Assembly: GCA_032622095.1 (NCBI GenBank)
Contig: CP136065.1
Coordinates: 248,123,474 to 248,187,473 of the forward strand
Direction: 5' to 3'
DNA: 64,000 nt
Source: Siphonodentalium dalli
Taxonomy: Eukaryota > Mollusca > Scaphopoda > Gadilida > Siphonodentaliidae
Of the stretch, positions 44,331 to 56,109 are shown piece by piece. Both the position numbers and the translations under genes were made by a program. The notes below the pieces were generated by a model. The model was not told the origin of the DNA and ran no database searches. It saw only the letters and a list, made by a program, of their open reading frames with translations. Every line of letters begins with the position of its first letter. The first letter of the stretch is position 1.

Positions 44331-44789
44331 TATGACCTTATTTCTCATTACATATTCACGCCAAGCAGCCCACACAATTGCTATGTTTCCATGCGATTTA
44401 ATGTGATTACGTGTGACCTAATATCTCAATAAGCTGAATCAAGAGTACGCCTGCTAAAGGCGAATTATAACAGTTGGGGCTATAACGCTCAATGAATACT
44501 GGAGGCTATAACAAACTGCGCAGCAGAATGTCGCTGAATGGACGAGTATGAGATGAGCCTAACTGCAATTGTGACTTTGTTTAAAGGCCCACTTAACTTT
44601 CGAGTCATTCATTTTTTATAGTATATACGGTTTTAATAACAATTTATGCCATCAAATTTGAATAATATACTATAATATATCACCATTTGAAACGCAGAAT
44701 ACTTCTATCTCCTAGTTTGAAACACCTTTAAAATACAGCGTCGTATATCTAGCAATTAGCAACCAACATGTCCTCCTCGGCTTTTCATA

Positions 44790-45358
44790 TATTTCAACGT
44801 AATTTGATACTTATGGGTATTTATGTCCGGGAAGTGTTTTGGACGGGTCAAATCGTGACCCCGACTTGACCTTGACCTTTAAAACTGTCAATGCAATGTC
44901 AATTTGGGTAAAACGGACAAATTTCGGCGAAATTTGATACCTAGGGATACTTTTGTCAGGGGAAAGTTTTGAACGGGTCAAATCGTGACCTTGGCCTGAC
45001 CTTGACCTTCAATGTGGTCAATCAAAGGTCAAATCGGACAAAACGGATGGATTTCGACGAAATTTGATACCTATGGGTACTTATATCGGGGGAGTGTTTT
45101 GGACGGGTCAAATCATGACTCCGACCTCACCTTGACCTTAAAAATTGTTCATTAAAGGTCAAGTGGGGTAAAACGGACGGATTTCGACGAAATTTGATAC
45201 CTAGGGGTACTTTTCTCCGGGTGGGGGTGTTTTGGACTGGTCAAATCATGACCCTGACCTGACCTTGACTTTCGAAATAGTCAATTGAAAGTCAAATCGC
45301 GCCTTTCACCGGAAATCAGATGGGAAACAGCCCGGGCGAAGTCGGGCCCATCAGCTTG
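44790..45358 (+). mobile_element. Old Helitron-like remnant, 5'-truncated
   Basis: Four ~130-base monomers (GATTTCGACGAAATTTGATA, GACGGGTCAAATC.TGACCCC, GACCTGACCTTGACCTT) end in hairpin CCCGGGCGAAGTCGGG and CAGCTTG in place of CTAG. No TCTATTATATA start. More diverged than the other copies. 45359-47146 holds only unsupported ORFs and one small palindrome (CTCCAATATAGCGATATTGG, 46710). Confidence 0.6.
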
Positions 45359-47146
45359 TGTAATAAAGAAGACAGTTTGAAGAAAGTAACGTATGACACG
45401 AGAAACGGGAAAACTTGAAATATGGAAGTATGCAAATTTCCCGCATCAAATTTGAAAGCTAGTTTATAGAATAATTGTATTATAATTTATATGTATGGCT
45501 AATAATATGATATTGGTGGCGTTACCATTTCTGACTATGGTTTTCTTGTTATAAGTGCACGGGAGTCGGCACTCGTTGCTGAAGATAACATTATCACCCA
45601 GCAGTATAGGGCCAACTAACACAATCACCCATTGGTCCCGATTAGATATGAGAGTAGGGGGTTGTTTATGTTGTAAAGTCTGCACCCTCTTTTTAGTGGC
45701 ATAATGTAGGCACCCGCCGATCCACAAGTTGTGTATTCCTACTTGTGGTAACAGTACATTGTTTGGGAATGTATATATATTTGACGCACATTCCATGATT
45801 TCCACTCACAAAATGGTTTCCAATCGTATTATCATCATCCAATTGTGAGAACTCAAGAATCGTTTACAGTAACATTTAACGAAGAACAATAACTCTAAAA
45901 TAAAACAAAATATCAAAACATCGCAAGCATAAGCTGTATAATAATACACCATCTCAGAGATGGGGCCTACCCAAGGGGAAGTTTATGAGAGTTTGCTAAC
46001 TCTCATCAATGGTCCACGATAATGTTTGAATAATCGCATAAATATTGAAGATGCTTAGACTGCAGCTGCAGTCTGAATATGATGCGGTTCAATTGAATAT
46101 ATGATGCGGATCGGGGCAATATATCAAATTAAACTTAGCAAGAAATAAGTCAAACGACATACGTTAGAGCTTATCTCATACAGAGCCATTAGTTGATTTG
46201 ACAAGTTCCCGATGAAGAGGACTGCTGTCCTTTTGACGCAAAACACACCCACATGAGAGAAATCTCAGCACACGAAAACTATGCCAGATTCAAAATATCT
46301 CGTGACAATTACTCGTACCTCTTATTACTATCAGCTGATGGTAATAAATTACCTGATCCTACGATTGAAGTTCAAAATTATGTAGTTCAAAATTCATTTA
46401 GCTGGAATTTGTTAAGGGTTTAACACAAGCAAGTAACCCTGTTTTGGCTCGTGGGTTCGTAACATGGGTTTTTGGAACCCATCAGGGCGGTGTTCATTAA
46501 GAGGTCTCAGAGAGGTGTTAACCATGTCTCTGAGAACTATGCTGCCTCATTTTGGGCCAAGAGGTGTTGGTATATCCACCTTCCCTGAATTTTAGAGTAG
46601 GCTGGTCGTTCTTTTTATTAAAATGGGGAAAAGTGTTGTATTTATGGGTTTTAATAGTTAGGCCTGGTAGAGTAAAACCTGTATCAAATAGATACGTCTC
46701 GGCAAACGGCTCCAATATAGCGATATTGGAGCGAAGATACGGGGAAATCCGAAAACCACCGATGATGCCCGAAGATAGCCGGAAGTTCACGAGATGACGA
46801 GGCTGACGGAAACCCATCACTTGAATCCAGATCTTCTTATTGTCAACATCGTGTATTTCTATTGCTGTATTATTAAAATGTATTATTTCACACTTGCACT
46901 TCATGTATAATTATTCACAATGCACTGAACCCCATATATATTACATACTCACAAATCGACTCCACCCACCCGTATGTGCAATTTCACTTATATATCAAGA
47001 TGTTCCGCCCACTTTGGTGTCTTAAAAACCACCCGAACGAGATCCGTCAATTAGTTGAATATAACATGAATGCCAATTTGGGGTGAGGGTCAGAGTATAG
47101 CTCTTGACGTTACCCCGCTACCGTCCAAATTAGCGATTGGCATTAA

Positions 47147-47712
47147 AGGGATACTGTACCCAAATGTTGTTGTTGGTTTCTGTAGTCTCTGGGTCGGAGA
47201 ATAATGTAACAATTTTTCCATTATTTGAAAGTCTGTTGAGTACGAAGTAGTGTTACGGATGGAAAATTTACCGGAATGCAAAAATACAAATTGTTGTTGT
47301 CGAGTAATTTTTGTACAGTTTTCAACCAAATGTATCAAATAAAAGTTGTATTTATATATATGCATACTAGTCACATATACTCATTTATCGTCACTAGTCA
47401 GTGAGTGGGTTGAGTTTTCTCCCCGTATCAGCATAATGTTTCAAACGATCGTGTGTGCAATGGTTTACTAATCCAGTATCCCTCAATTATAATTTGATTA
47501 CGTCTGGTACACGGAAATTCGTATTTTAATTTACGCCATTTTCAATTTATATTAAATTATTAACTTTTAAATTATAAAATTTTAAGATAGCCTATTAACC
47601 TGAGCGTTTACAGAATACATCTTCGACTCAAATTACTTATGTTTCTATATATTATCGATAATAGATCGTTGTTATCATCGGAAATTTATTGAAAATGGCG
47701 TACAGTACCCCT
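47147..47712. mobile_element. TTAA-flanked MITE, single copy
   Basis: AGGGATACTGTACC at the left, complement GTACAGTACCCCT at the right, with TTAA at 47143-47146 and 47713-47716. Relative of the MITEs in the 56252-64000 array (same ends and shared inner pieces near the right end such as GACTCAAATTA.TTAT). TTAA targets suit Kolobok- or piggyBac-type transposases; the AGGG terminus favours Kolobok as I recall it. Confidence 0.8.
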
Positions 47713-48179
47713 TTAACTAAATTTATCGTTTTGAAGTTTAAAGGTACTCAATCCGATTAAGCACTCCTAAATTACTATTTCTTTGGCTTCGGGGGGGGGG
47801 GGGGTAAAAAATATTTGAGTCGAGTCGATGAACCCACCCTCCAAAGCTCAGAGTGATCAGATATCGATTTTTGAAGTTTGTTATTTTTTTTAATCTGGCC
47901 CATGCACATCCACGCGCTCTTGAAAAACGGACAAATTACTCACAAATTGTGGGTGTAAGATGTATATCCTGTCGTCACCTGACAATTCGCTTGGACGATG
48001 AAGAAAGTCCACATAAATTCGATTCGACACAACTTGACATTCACGGATGAAAACTACCAGCAGAAACAGCTGCCATCACCCGAGATAACAAACGTCAGCT
48101 CTGTTAGCTACCACATACCGGAATCGGCCGAGCAGGAGACTCAGTCTTTTTTGTACCAGGGCCGGGCGAAAACCTCAAG

Positions 48180-49370
48180 GTGGAAGGAGACGGAGAGAAG
48201 AAACAACTCATTTTAGCGACAGTAAATATAAGAAATGTCCAAAGCAACGAAGCCTATCTAGACCAACTCCTGGAGGAAACAGACATATTATGTGTCCAGG
48301 AACACTGGTTGTTTGCATTTCAAAAACCCATAATGGCAAAGTTATCAAGCAAGAGAGCTGTGCATGCGAAGTCTGTGGATGAACACGACCCCATCTCGCC
48401 GTATCAAGTCCCCAGAGGCTACGGCAGAACAGCAATATTCTTCAATAAGAATCTTGACCTACAATATAGATTACAACCGGATGGAAGCAATAGCATAGTA
48501 TAGTGCTGGAGCTCCTCACTCAACCACCAACCTGCATAGTATGTGTGTACATGTCTGCTAGAGAGAACCCGAAAATTGATGACTTCAGAGCAGTACTTGT
48601 GGAAATTGAAGAAATTCTGGAAAAATTCAGCTCCCATGCAGTGATCTTATGCGGAGATTACAATGCCTCATTGACAAGAGACCCAAAACATGACAGGGAT
48701 TCAAACTTAATAAAGTTCTATAAGAAAAAGGACCTGTTTACACAAAAAGGAGGAACGCCCACATTCTTTCACACAAATGAAAGAGATACAGCAGAAATTG
48801 ACTACATATTCTGCAATCCCTCTGCCAGAAAGCTGACTTTCGCCTGGGTAGTGGACAACAAGGAACCACTGAATACGTCTGATCATATCCCAGTCCGTGT
48901 GTCTCTCCAAATATCCACGAAGAAGGTTGAAAACGACATCATGCAAAATCATACCTAAACCTAAATGGGATCGCTGTAACAAAGCTTTATACAACGAGAA
49001 TGTATCCTCAAAGTTACAACACTTTCTAGAGGAACCTACAACCGAGTACCAACTACATCTCTCTGTAAAACATCTGACAACAGTACTGACCGAAGCAACT
49101 CAGACCAGCATTCCAGGACACAACGATCAGATAAAGCTAAAAACTAAACCAAAAGTCTGGAATGAAGGCATTAAGGCAGCTATCAAGCATGAGAATGCAG
49201 TCTGGTAGAAGTGGAAAACCGCAGGAACACCTGACAGAACGAGTAGTGAATACAGAGAAATGAAACAAGCGAAATCCACTCTGCAGAAATTACAACGACA
49301 AGAAGGTGCCAGAAGACGATCAGAGGCCATTGAGAAACTTGTGGAAGCTCAACCGAATCCAAAGACCTTG
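48180..49370 (+). pseudogene. LINE fragment: endonuclease domain only, 3'-truncated
   Basis: Frames in succession give ATVNIRNVQSNEAYLDQLLE, ILCVQEHWLF, GYGRTAIFF (to 48503), then ICVVYMSARE-like VCVYMSARENPK, ILCGDYNASL, AEIDYIFCNP and TSDHIPVRVSL (48503-48958), then a linker (48959-49370) ending EAIEKLVEAQPNPKTL. This is an exonuclease-endonuclease-phosphatase domain and linker from a non-LTR element different from the one at 34180. Frameshifts lie at about 48503 and 48950, with a TAG at 49206-49208. Reverse transcriptase is absent: sequence similarity stops before it. LINE fragments usually lose the 5' end, so 3' loss implies a later deletion. Confidence 0.7.
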
Positions 49371-50576
49371 CCATCCAAACGCACGAGTGCTTTCTTTCCC
49401 GATTATGTATATTTTTGTAACTACTTATCGTCCTATATAATTTTTGTTCCATAAACGATAGTCAAGCCGTTAAGCATTTGATAATCAGCGTTTATTTACG
49501 ATCATTTTGGTGGTTAAATCGTCAACATCGGTCCATGCAATGTAAACCAATAAGCCATATATGTATGTTATCGCCTTCTGCAATGTGGCATATTCAATGT
49601 CGTCATGTGCGCGGAATTTCCGCACGTTGTTCATTTCATAACGGTCTTCCCCGAAAGCGATAATTGGGAAGTTGTCGATTTCATTAATGTACATTCATAT
49701 GTGTCACTGCTCCCAAGTACATGGCGATCCTCACACAAAATACTTCTATGATCACATTACAGACATCGCGGAGCGGTCTGATATCATAGATAAGCGTACA
49801 GTACCATTCATTCGCGACATTTACGTTGTCCTCCAGCAAACATTTATAACCAACCAACCTCAAGGGATCCACTCTTTCAATCTTTCACGATAATGTCGGC
49901 ATGAACACATTGAATCACCGAGATGGTTCGATGTAAAAAGTACATAACAACGCTTGTCGGATAAAAGTATCAACTCAACAGTTGGAATATTAGTGTTCAA
50001 TAAATATATGCAAATTAGCAAACACCACAACTGGTGTGTTTTGCGAATCCGTTGGGTATATAAGATCTATGATTTTAGTACGTAGTTGTGATGTGAAATA
50101 GATGAGTTACTGCAGTGTGTGTTTGGAGATATTCTTGCAATACAACATCAGGCGGGCGACAAAAACAATGTCTCCCGGCTCAGCGGGGCGACAAACGGCA
50201 CGGCACGTGACATGACATTGGCCAATCAGAAGGGTGGAAAATGACAACAAGCCATATTTCCGACTTAATCCTGCAAAATTCTGCTGTGGTTATGGAGTCG
50301 GTTAATTAGGACATTTCTGGAATCAAATAGTTTACTGTTCATCCCAGTTTGAAGAATAATGCTAATACCAAACATAACCATGATATACACGCGCGACTCT
50401 TCTTGGGGCATCTCAGAAACCAGAACTGAGGAAACATGTTATAGCGTGTAATGGCAGGCTGGTAGCCACTGCCTGGAGTAATAGGCTTCGTAATAATTGG
50501 GAATAATATGGATAGATAGCCCAATTTCACTTCTTTTTTTGCTCACGATATCAGTGACGATAAAATCTTCGTTCAT

Positions 50577-50584
50577 GTGATTAA
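50577..50584 (+). repeat. hAT-like target-site duplication, left
   Basis: GTGATTAA, repeated exactly at 52278-52285. Confidence 0.8.
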
Positions 50585-51367
50585 CATGGGCGTAGCCAGC
50601 AATTTTAAAAGGCGGGTTCGATTATTAGCTTGAGGGGCACAGGACCGAGGTGAAAAGCTCCGACCGCGCCGCGTGTGAAGGGTGCATGAGGGAGTGTTCA
50701 TTTTCCCGCAGGTGGGTGTCCGAAGGGGGCTCACCCGGAACAAACAAAATGAACCCATCGAACGCGAATCTGGAGCATATTTGACGATTATTTGTGTAAT
50801 ATCTGTACGTATATTAGAGAGGTAATAATGTTTTGGATTTGATCTACCGATTATGTGAGAATACATGACATGGCAGTATTTGTCTTCATACGTGATCAAG
50901 TTTTATGTACTAATGTTTTCTCCATGTATGGGACGTGACCGCGTGTAGTATAGACTAGGATAATAAAGAACGACGATAAAACCCAACCAACCCCAGATAT
51001 AATCTGTGTATGATATCCCTTTGCGATCTGATGAAGTTTTTATAGACCTGCACTCGAAATTGTTATGTTATTGGCTGAAGTGGGCTATATAATATATGGA
51101 ATTGAACGACAGTAAATCACTCATTGCATATATATCCCATTATCGTTAGATCTATATATACGTGCATGTAAAACATGCTATGAAAAGCTTGGAATGTCCT
51201 GCATATTTATTTTCCTATACTATATACATGAACAAACTGTATTTTACTTATTCCATGTACATGAAATCTATAACCCTGACCTATTGCATGCCAAATGGAA
51301 TTTTTAACAAAGTTGGGGAGACCTGCAATCCCCGGCGCCATATCCCTCTAATGGGCACTCGGGATTT

Positions 51368-51470
51368 TGAACCCTCGGACTGTCGCACCCTCGGAGTATC
51401 GTACCCTTGAACCATCGGACTATTGAACCCTCGGACAATTGAACCCTTTGACTATTGAACCATGGGAGTG
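51368..51470 (+). repeat. Short GAACCCTCGGACTATT repeats
   Basis: Five or six imperfect ~17-20-base units inside the hAT-like element, with isolated copies at 51505 and 51681. Confidence 0.6.
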
Positions 51471-52081
51471 GCTCGGGCTAGCGCGCTGTACCCGGCCTGT
51501 AATAGAACCCTCGGACCAACGTGCTGTTTCCATCTTGGGGCATTATCGGGTCTATCGAAAAGTTACTGGGCATGTACAATCTCACACACCAACTAAAAAT
51601 GTGCTCCTTTTTTGGTTGATAGGAGTGGGACTTCAATTAAAACCCTGTTTTTGGGGGGACTTCATGTCCAGAAACTGTGTTCGAACCCTCACACTGTAGG
51701 CCTAATTTTCCGCCTAATCATCGTCATCGATTTACTACGTGCCCACACGGGAATACAACTTGACACCCAAAAATGTACCCTATACTTGTAGTGTTTGCAT
51801 ACACTGTCTATTCGTTCATAATTGCCAATGACTGTGAAAACTAGTTTGACATGCACACATTCATATAGCGTCACTTTAGTTGAAACTGAACATAATGCTG
51901 TCCACTTTAGACTAGCAACGTCATATGCCGACATGCCATGCATGGGACTATTGATTTGATTCACATTAAAATCTAATTTTCGCCCCGGCGTATATGTGGA
52001 TTTCACTGAAACATACGGACCTCAATTTAATGTGAAATAATCTAGTATAGGCCGATCATGCTTTTGTCGACTGCTTAAGTT

Positions 52082-52215
52082 CCCTCGTCGCCTAACTTCC
52101 AGGGTTCGACGGTTCGTTGTCTCGGGCAACTTCGGCGATCATGCATTAATTTAACGAACCTCAGAAATTGCTCGATCCAACGACCTCTCGAACCCTGGAA
52201 GTCAGGCGACGAGGG
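52082..52215. repeat. Hairpin with 28-bp arms
   Basis: CCCTCGTCGCCTAACTTCCA.. (52082-52109) pairs with 52188-52215 with one mismatch. It sits in the right part of the hAT-like element and may be a second, nested MITE. Confidence 0.65.
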
Positions 52216-52651
52216 CACCTCTGTGTTCAAGGGCGGGTTCGTCCGAACCCATCGAACCCTAGCTGGCTACGCCCATGGTGATTAACATTACAAGCTGATC
52301 CACATTAACTTGGAAAACAATGTGAAATTGTTCAAGCTGACCCGGCTGGCCTTCAATTTATTTGTTAAGATTTTATGTTTTACGTTGTCAAAAGTCTATT
52401 TTATTCCATTATTTATTATATCTTTATTTCGATGTCACATATGGTCAAGTGTGCTTTCACTTTATCGCTAATTTCAACTGAGTTCGGCATAGTTATTCTT
52501 ATTTTGTTGTATCAGTAGATGGAATCCTGATTAAATTTTATTTTTCCAATAGCGCAGTTTCTAGTTATATCAAGTTGAATTTGGGTTATTGTTGGCCATT
52601 GTGCAACTGATCCAACTTTTGATAACCTCTATATGTAGTATAGCATTACTA

Positions 52652-53290
52652 TCTATTATATATTTTGGGAAAGCTGTGTATGTGTGTGTCTGTCTGTATG
52701 TCTGTATGTGTGTTCGCGATGGACTCGAAAACGACCGAGCCGATTTCGATGAAACTTGGTATGTGGGGGTACTTTCGGCCGGGGAGTGGCATGGGCCTGT
52801 TAATTTGCCCGTGTGACGTGACCTTGAAATCGAGTCATTTCAATGTCGAACGCCCGAGTATCACGGGATTTCGATGAAAATTAGTGTCTGGGGATACTTT
52901 CGTATGGGGAGTGTCATAAGCCTATTCGTTTGTCCGTGCGACCTGACCTTGACCTTGAAATCGGGTCAATTCAAGGTCAAATCGCGAATTTTTATGGAAT
53001 TTCTACGAAATAGGATACGTAGGGTTACTTTTGTCCACTGAGTGTTTTGGACGGGCCGAGTCGTCACCCCGACCTGACCTTGACCTTCAAAATGATCAAT
53101 TCGAGGTCAAATCGGGTAAAATGGGATGGATTTCGACGGGTACTTTTGTCTGGTACTTTTGTCCGGGCAGTGTTTTGGACTGTGACCCCACCTGACCTTG
53201 ACCTTCAAAATGGACAATTCAAGATCAAATCCCGCAATTCGCCGAAAAGCAGAGGGGAAACAACCCGGACGAAGTCCGTCCACCTGCTAG
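52652..53290 (+). mobile_element. Helitron-like non-autonomous element
   Basis: It starts TCTATTATATATTTTGGGAA after an A and ends CACCTGCTAG before a T. Body of ~130-base CCTTGACCTTGAAATCGGGT monomers, 3' hairpin around CCCGGACGAAGTCCG. 639 bp. Confidence 0.7.
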
Positions 53291-53514
53291 TTAACTATAT
53301 ATGACCCGTTTCTGTTCGAAACCATCAAAATAAGACTCAATAGCAGGAATGGAAAACAAATTTGGCATATGGAAAAAACTGCTTTTTAGACGCAGGAGAC
53401 ACCCACCCACCCCATCATACGTGCCTGGAAAATTTTCCGACCCCCCTGCCATTACAGCTAAAAAAAATTCGGACTTTTCGACCAAAATCTTAGTTTTTTT
53501 ATGTTCCCGTGGTC

Positions 53515-54535
53515 AGTTGCCACATTTTCCCCAAAAAATCGGACCGAGCACAGGTCGGACACTTTTTCGGACCACTTTTACCAACTCGACCCAAAACATT
53601 TTCGACCCAAAATTTTCCGCCCAGCTGGCCACTTGAGAATTTGGCGTCATTTGCCACATTTTCCCAAAAAAAATCGGACCGAGCACAGGTCGGACACTTT
53701 TTCGGACCACTTTTACGAACTCGACCCAAAAACTTTTCTGCCCAAAATGTTCCGCCCAGCTGGCCACTTGAGAATTTGCACCCATTGGGGGGACATTTCC
53801 TCTTCATTTTTTAGACTTTGCCTAATTTCGAGGCATTTCGAACTTTTCGACCCAAATGTTTTCGGCCCAAATTTTTGTTATTTTTCACCAAGTACGTTGC
53901 CGTGGTCATTTGCCACATTTTCCCAAAAAAATCGGACCGAGCACAGATCCGACACTTTTTCTGACCACTTTTACCAACTCGACCCAAAACATTTTCGACC
54001 CAAAATTTTCCGCCCAGCTGGCCACTTGAGAATTTGGCGTCATTTGCCACATTTTCCCAAAATAATCGGACCGAGCAAAGGTCGGACACTTTTTCGGACC
54101 ACTTTTACGAAATCGACCCAAAAACTTTTCTGCCCAAAATGTTCCGCCCAGCTGGCCACTTGAGAATTTGCACCCATTGGGGACATTTCCTCTTCATTTT
54201 TTAGACTTTGCCTAATTTCGAACTTTTCGAACTTTTCGACCCAAATATTTTCGGCCCAAATTTTTGTTATTTTTCATTAAGTACGTTGCCGTGGTCATTT
54301 GCCACATTTTCCCCAAAAAATCGGACCGAGCACAGGTCGGACACTTTTTCGGACCACTTTTACCAACTCGACCCAAAAACATTTTCGACCCAAAATTTTC
54401 CGCCCAGCTGGCCACTTGAGAATTTGGCGTCATTTGCCACATTTTCCCAAAAAAATCGGATCGAGCACAGGTCGGACACTTTTTCTGACCACTTTTACCA
54501 ACTCGACCCACTTTCTGACATTTTGCGAATAAGGA
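53515..54535 (+). repeat. ~390-bp higher-order repeat of CCGAAATTTTCCC-type monomers
   Basis: TTTGCCACATTTTCCC recurs at about 53518, 53649, 53908, 54043, 54298 and 54434: alternating spacings of ~133 and ~257, a 390-bp super-unit present about 2.6 times. Each has two GACCGAGCACAGGTCGGACA monomers plus a spacer with GACTTTGCCTAATTTCGA. Long ORFs on both strands follow from stop-poor composition. Confidence 0.85.
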
Positions 54536-54831
54536 ATAAGGAATAAGTAACAAAATTCACGTTGCTAAAAAAATGTGACGATATGCTGTGGACGTAGTTA
54601 ATACCATAATTATTATGCAGATATACATGTAATTTATCTACATGTGTGCCCAAAAACCAGCTGACTTTGGTGAATGAAAATTTGTATAAAAAAACAGGCC
54701 ACATATCTATTACACTTTTTAATCACTCCATTTACCCCGTTAAAAAAATAGAAAAAAAGCATTTTCCTATGAGATCACAACTTAATTATTGTCGCGATGG
54801 TATACGAGGTCCGTGCATTACATGCAGAGTG

Positions 54832-55317
54832 TTAGTGCAAGAAGCTTTTTGCTTTCTTTCGCCATAACAGCGTGAACATCCATAATGACGAAAATGGTGT
54901 GATTGCAGCCCTGGATACTAGTTCATTACTAGTGTAACATTTCAATGATTTGTGCAAGAAACAGCGAGGACCATTAATTTTGGTTGACTTTTTGCAAATT
55001 TGTTTTTCCTTAGTTTGTTCGACTGTGGTTTCAGTATTTGAGCATATTGAAAATATAGAGTTAGTGCGCCTTGTTTCTTTCTTGATTACGCAAGGCCCTA
55101 CTCTGATAACATGTTGTTTCTGGCATGTCAGCCGAAATCGTTCACGAGATTCATCTTTGGATGTATTTGATTTTGATAGCGATTTCAGCAGAATTCGTTC
55201 ATTAAATTCATCATTACTTCTCCAGTTGTTCCATTGAGGAAATGATATGGATTTATCTATATACAACATATACTCTGGTTCGCGGCGGACTGTCGTTTTC
55301 CGATTCAAAAGAATCAC
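54832..55317 (-). CDS. ORF of unknown function downstream of the Gag-like segment
   Basis: 161 residues on the minus strand, overlapping the Gag-like frame (55253 onward) in another frame. Basic and Cys-containing (SRERFRLTCQKQHVIRVGPC, then CKKSTKINGPRC), without a recognisable CCHC zinc knuckle. It could be the frameshifted continuation of the same gene or chance. I do not recognise it. Confidence 0.25.
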   Translation of the reverse strand: MILLNRKTTVRREPEYMLYIDKSISFPQWNNWRSNDEFNERILLKSLSKSNTSKDESRERFRLTCQKQHVIRVGPCVIKKETRRTNSIFSICSNTETTVEQTKEKQICKKSTKINGPRCFLHKSLKCYTSNELVSRAAITPFSSLWMFTLLWRKKAKSFLH

Positions 55318-56089
55318 ACGATAAATCTATCACATCTTGGTTCGTAATATTGGCATCGCCAAGAGTTACGTTTCGGTTAAATTGGTGAAATCGAACATGT
55401 TCTATAGCAGCCGCCATAGACTCTGTTGGGGTAGACACTTCTCGAAACTTTAGTTCTTCGACTTGCGGCCGATCATTATCACCGAACCTATTCCCCATTT
55501 CAATAAGGATTTCCTTGAACGTCATATGCGAACTATTTTCTTCGAGCGACTTGTGATAGTCGAGGGCGGAACCCTCCAGACAAGATTACAGTGTAGCTTT
55601 ACATTCGGCTTTATTCCAACGTTGAAATTCAGCGAATGAACGGAATTCGAAGTCAAACGGCTGCCCAGTTACTTTACCGCCCTTTGATAATGGTATTTGT
55701 GGCGGTATTGAGTTTACTCCATTTATATGTACATCTCGACGATAATTTTGTCTGGGTCCCGTGTCAGCAGACGCAGGCATATTTTGGGCAGGTTTTGCAT
55801 TTACCTTCTCGCGCCCGGATGTTACTGAAATTCCACTGATTGTTGGTTCCCGTAATGAGTTTTGGTCAGACCGACGTTGAAATGTTATGTCAACATCACC
55901 CCTTTCTGGCGATTTGGTTAGATTTTCCGTTGTAACAGTTTGGTAACCACCATAAACTTGTTCGTCAGTTCCGCTAATTGTTATAGGAACATTTTGCATA
56001 GGTGGGTTAGTTGGAATTCTGCCAGATGGATATTGTTGCATTGGAACATTCTGAGTAGTAACTAAACTCAGATTGTTGGACTGGATCAT
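55253..56089 (-). pseudogene. Gag-like C-terminal segment of the P/Q/N-rich gene
   Basis: Minus strand. The frame from 56089 reads a Pro/Gln/Thr-rich stretch, then QPFDFEFRSFAEFQRW, a TAA at 55586-55588, and in the same frame LEGSALDYHKSLEEN, MTFKEILIEMGNRFGDND, VEELKFREVSTPTESM and AIEHVRF, stopping at 55253. The pattern L.G.A..Y...L, F.E......RFG, then F......ES resembles the capsid (Retrotrans_gag) domain of Ty3/Gypsy-type Gag proteins. Upstream, a run of 14 G (56094-56107; C on the coding strand) separates this frame from the preceding one. A one-base change in that run would connect them, so slippage or assembly error is possible. No protease or reverse transcriptase follows in the window. 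Confidence 0.45.
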
Positions 56090-56109
56090 GATCGGGGGGG
56101 GGGGGGGTT

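Larger units (their letters stand above)
50585..52277. mobile_element. hAT-like non-autonomous DNA transposon
   Basis: 16-bp perfect terminal inverted repeats CATGGGCGTAGCCAGC (50585-50600, 52262-52277) with an exact 8-bp target duplication. The CA-starting TIR and 8-bp TSD are hAT features. No transposase ORF in the 1.69 kb interior. Inside are GAACCCTCGGACTATTG-type ~17-20-base repeats (51368-51470) and a hairpin (52082-52215). Confidence 0.8.

Noticed and set aside
45464..45805. 113-residue minus-strand ORF with a WVIVLVG stretch
   Set aside because: Weak resemblance to hydrolase-like sequence only; no catalytic pattern found.
46518..46904. 128-residue minus-strand ORF
   Set aside because: No motif or supporting context.
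53501..54163. 220-residue plus-strand ORF
   Set aside because: It lies wholly in the 390-bp higher-order repeat; both strands are open in several frames because the monomer is poor in stops.
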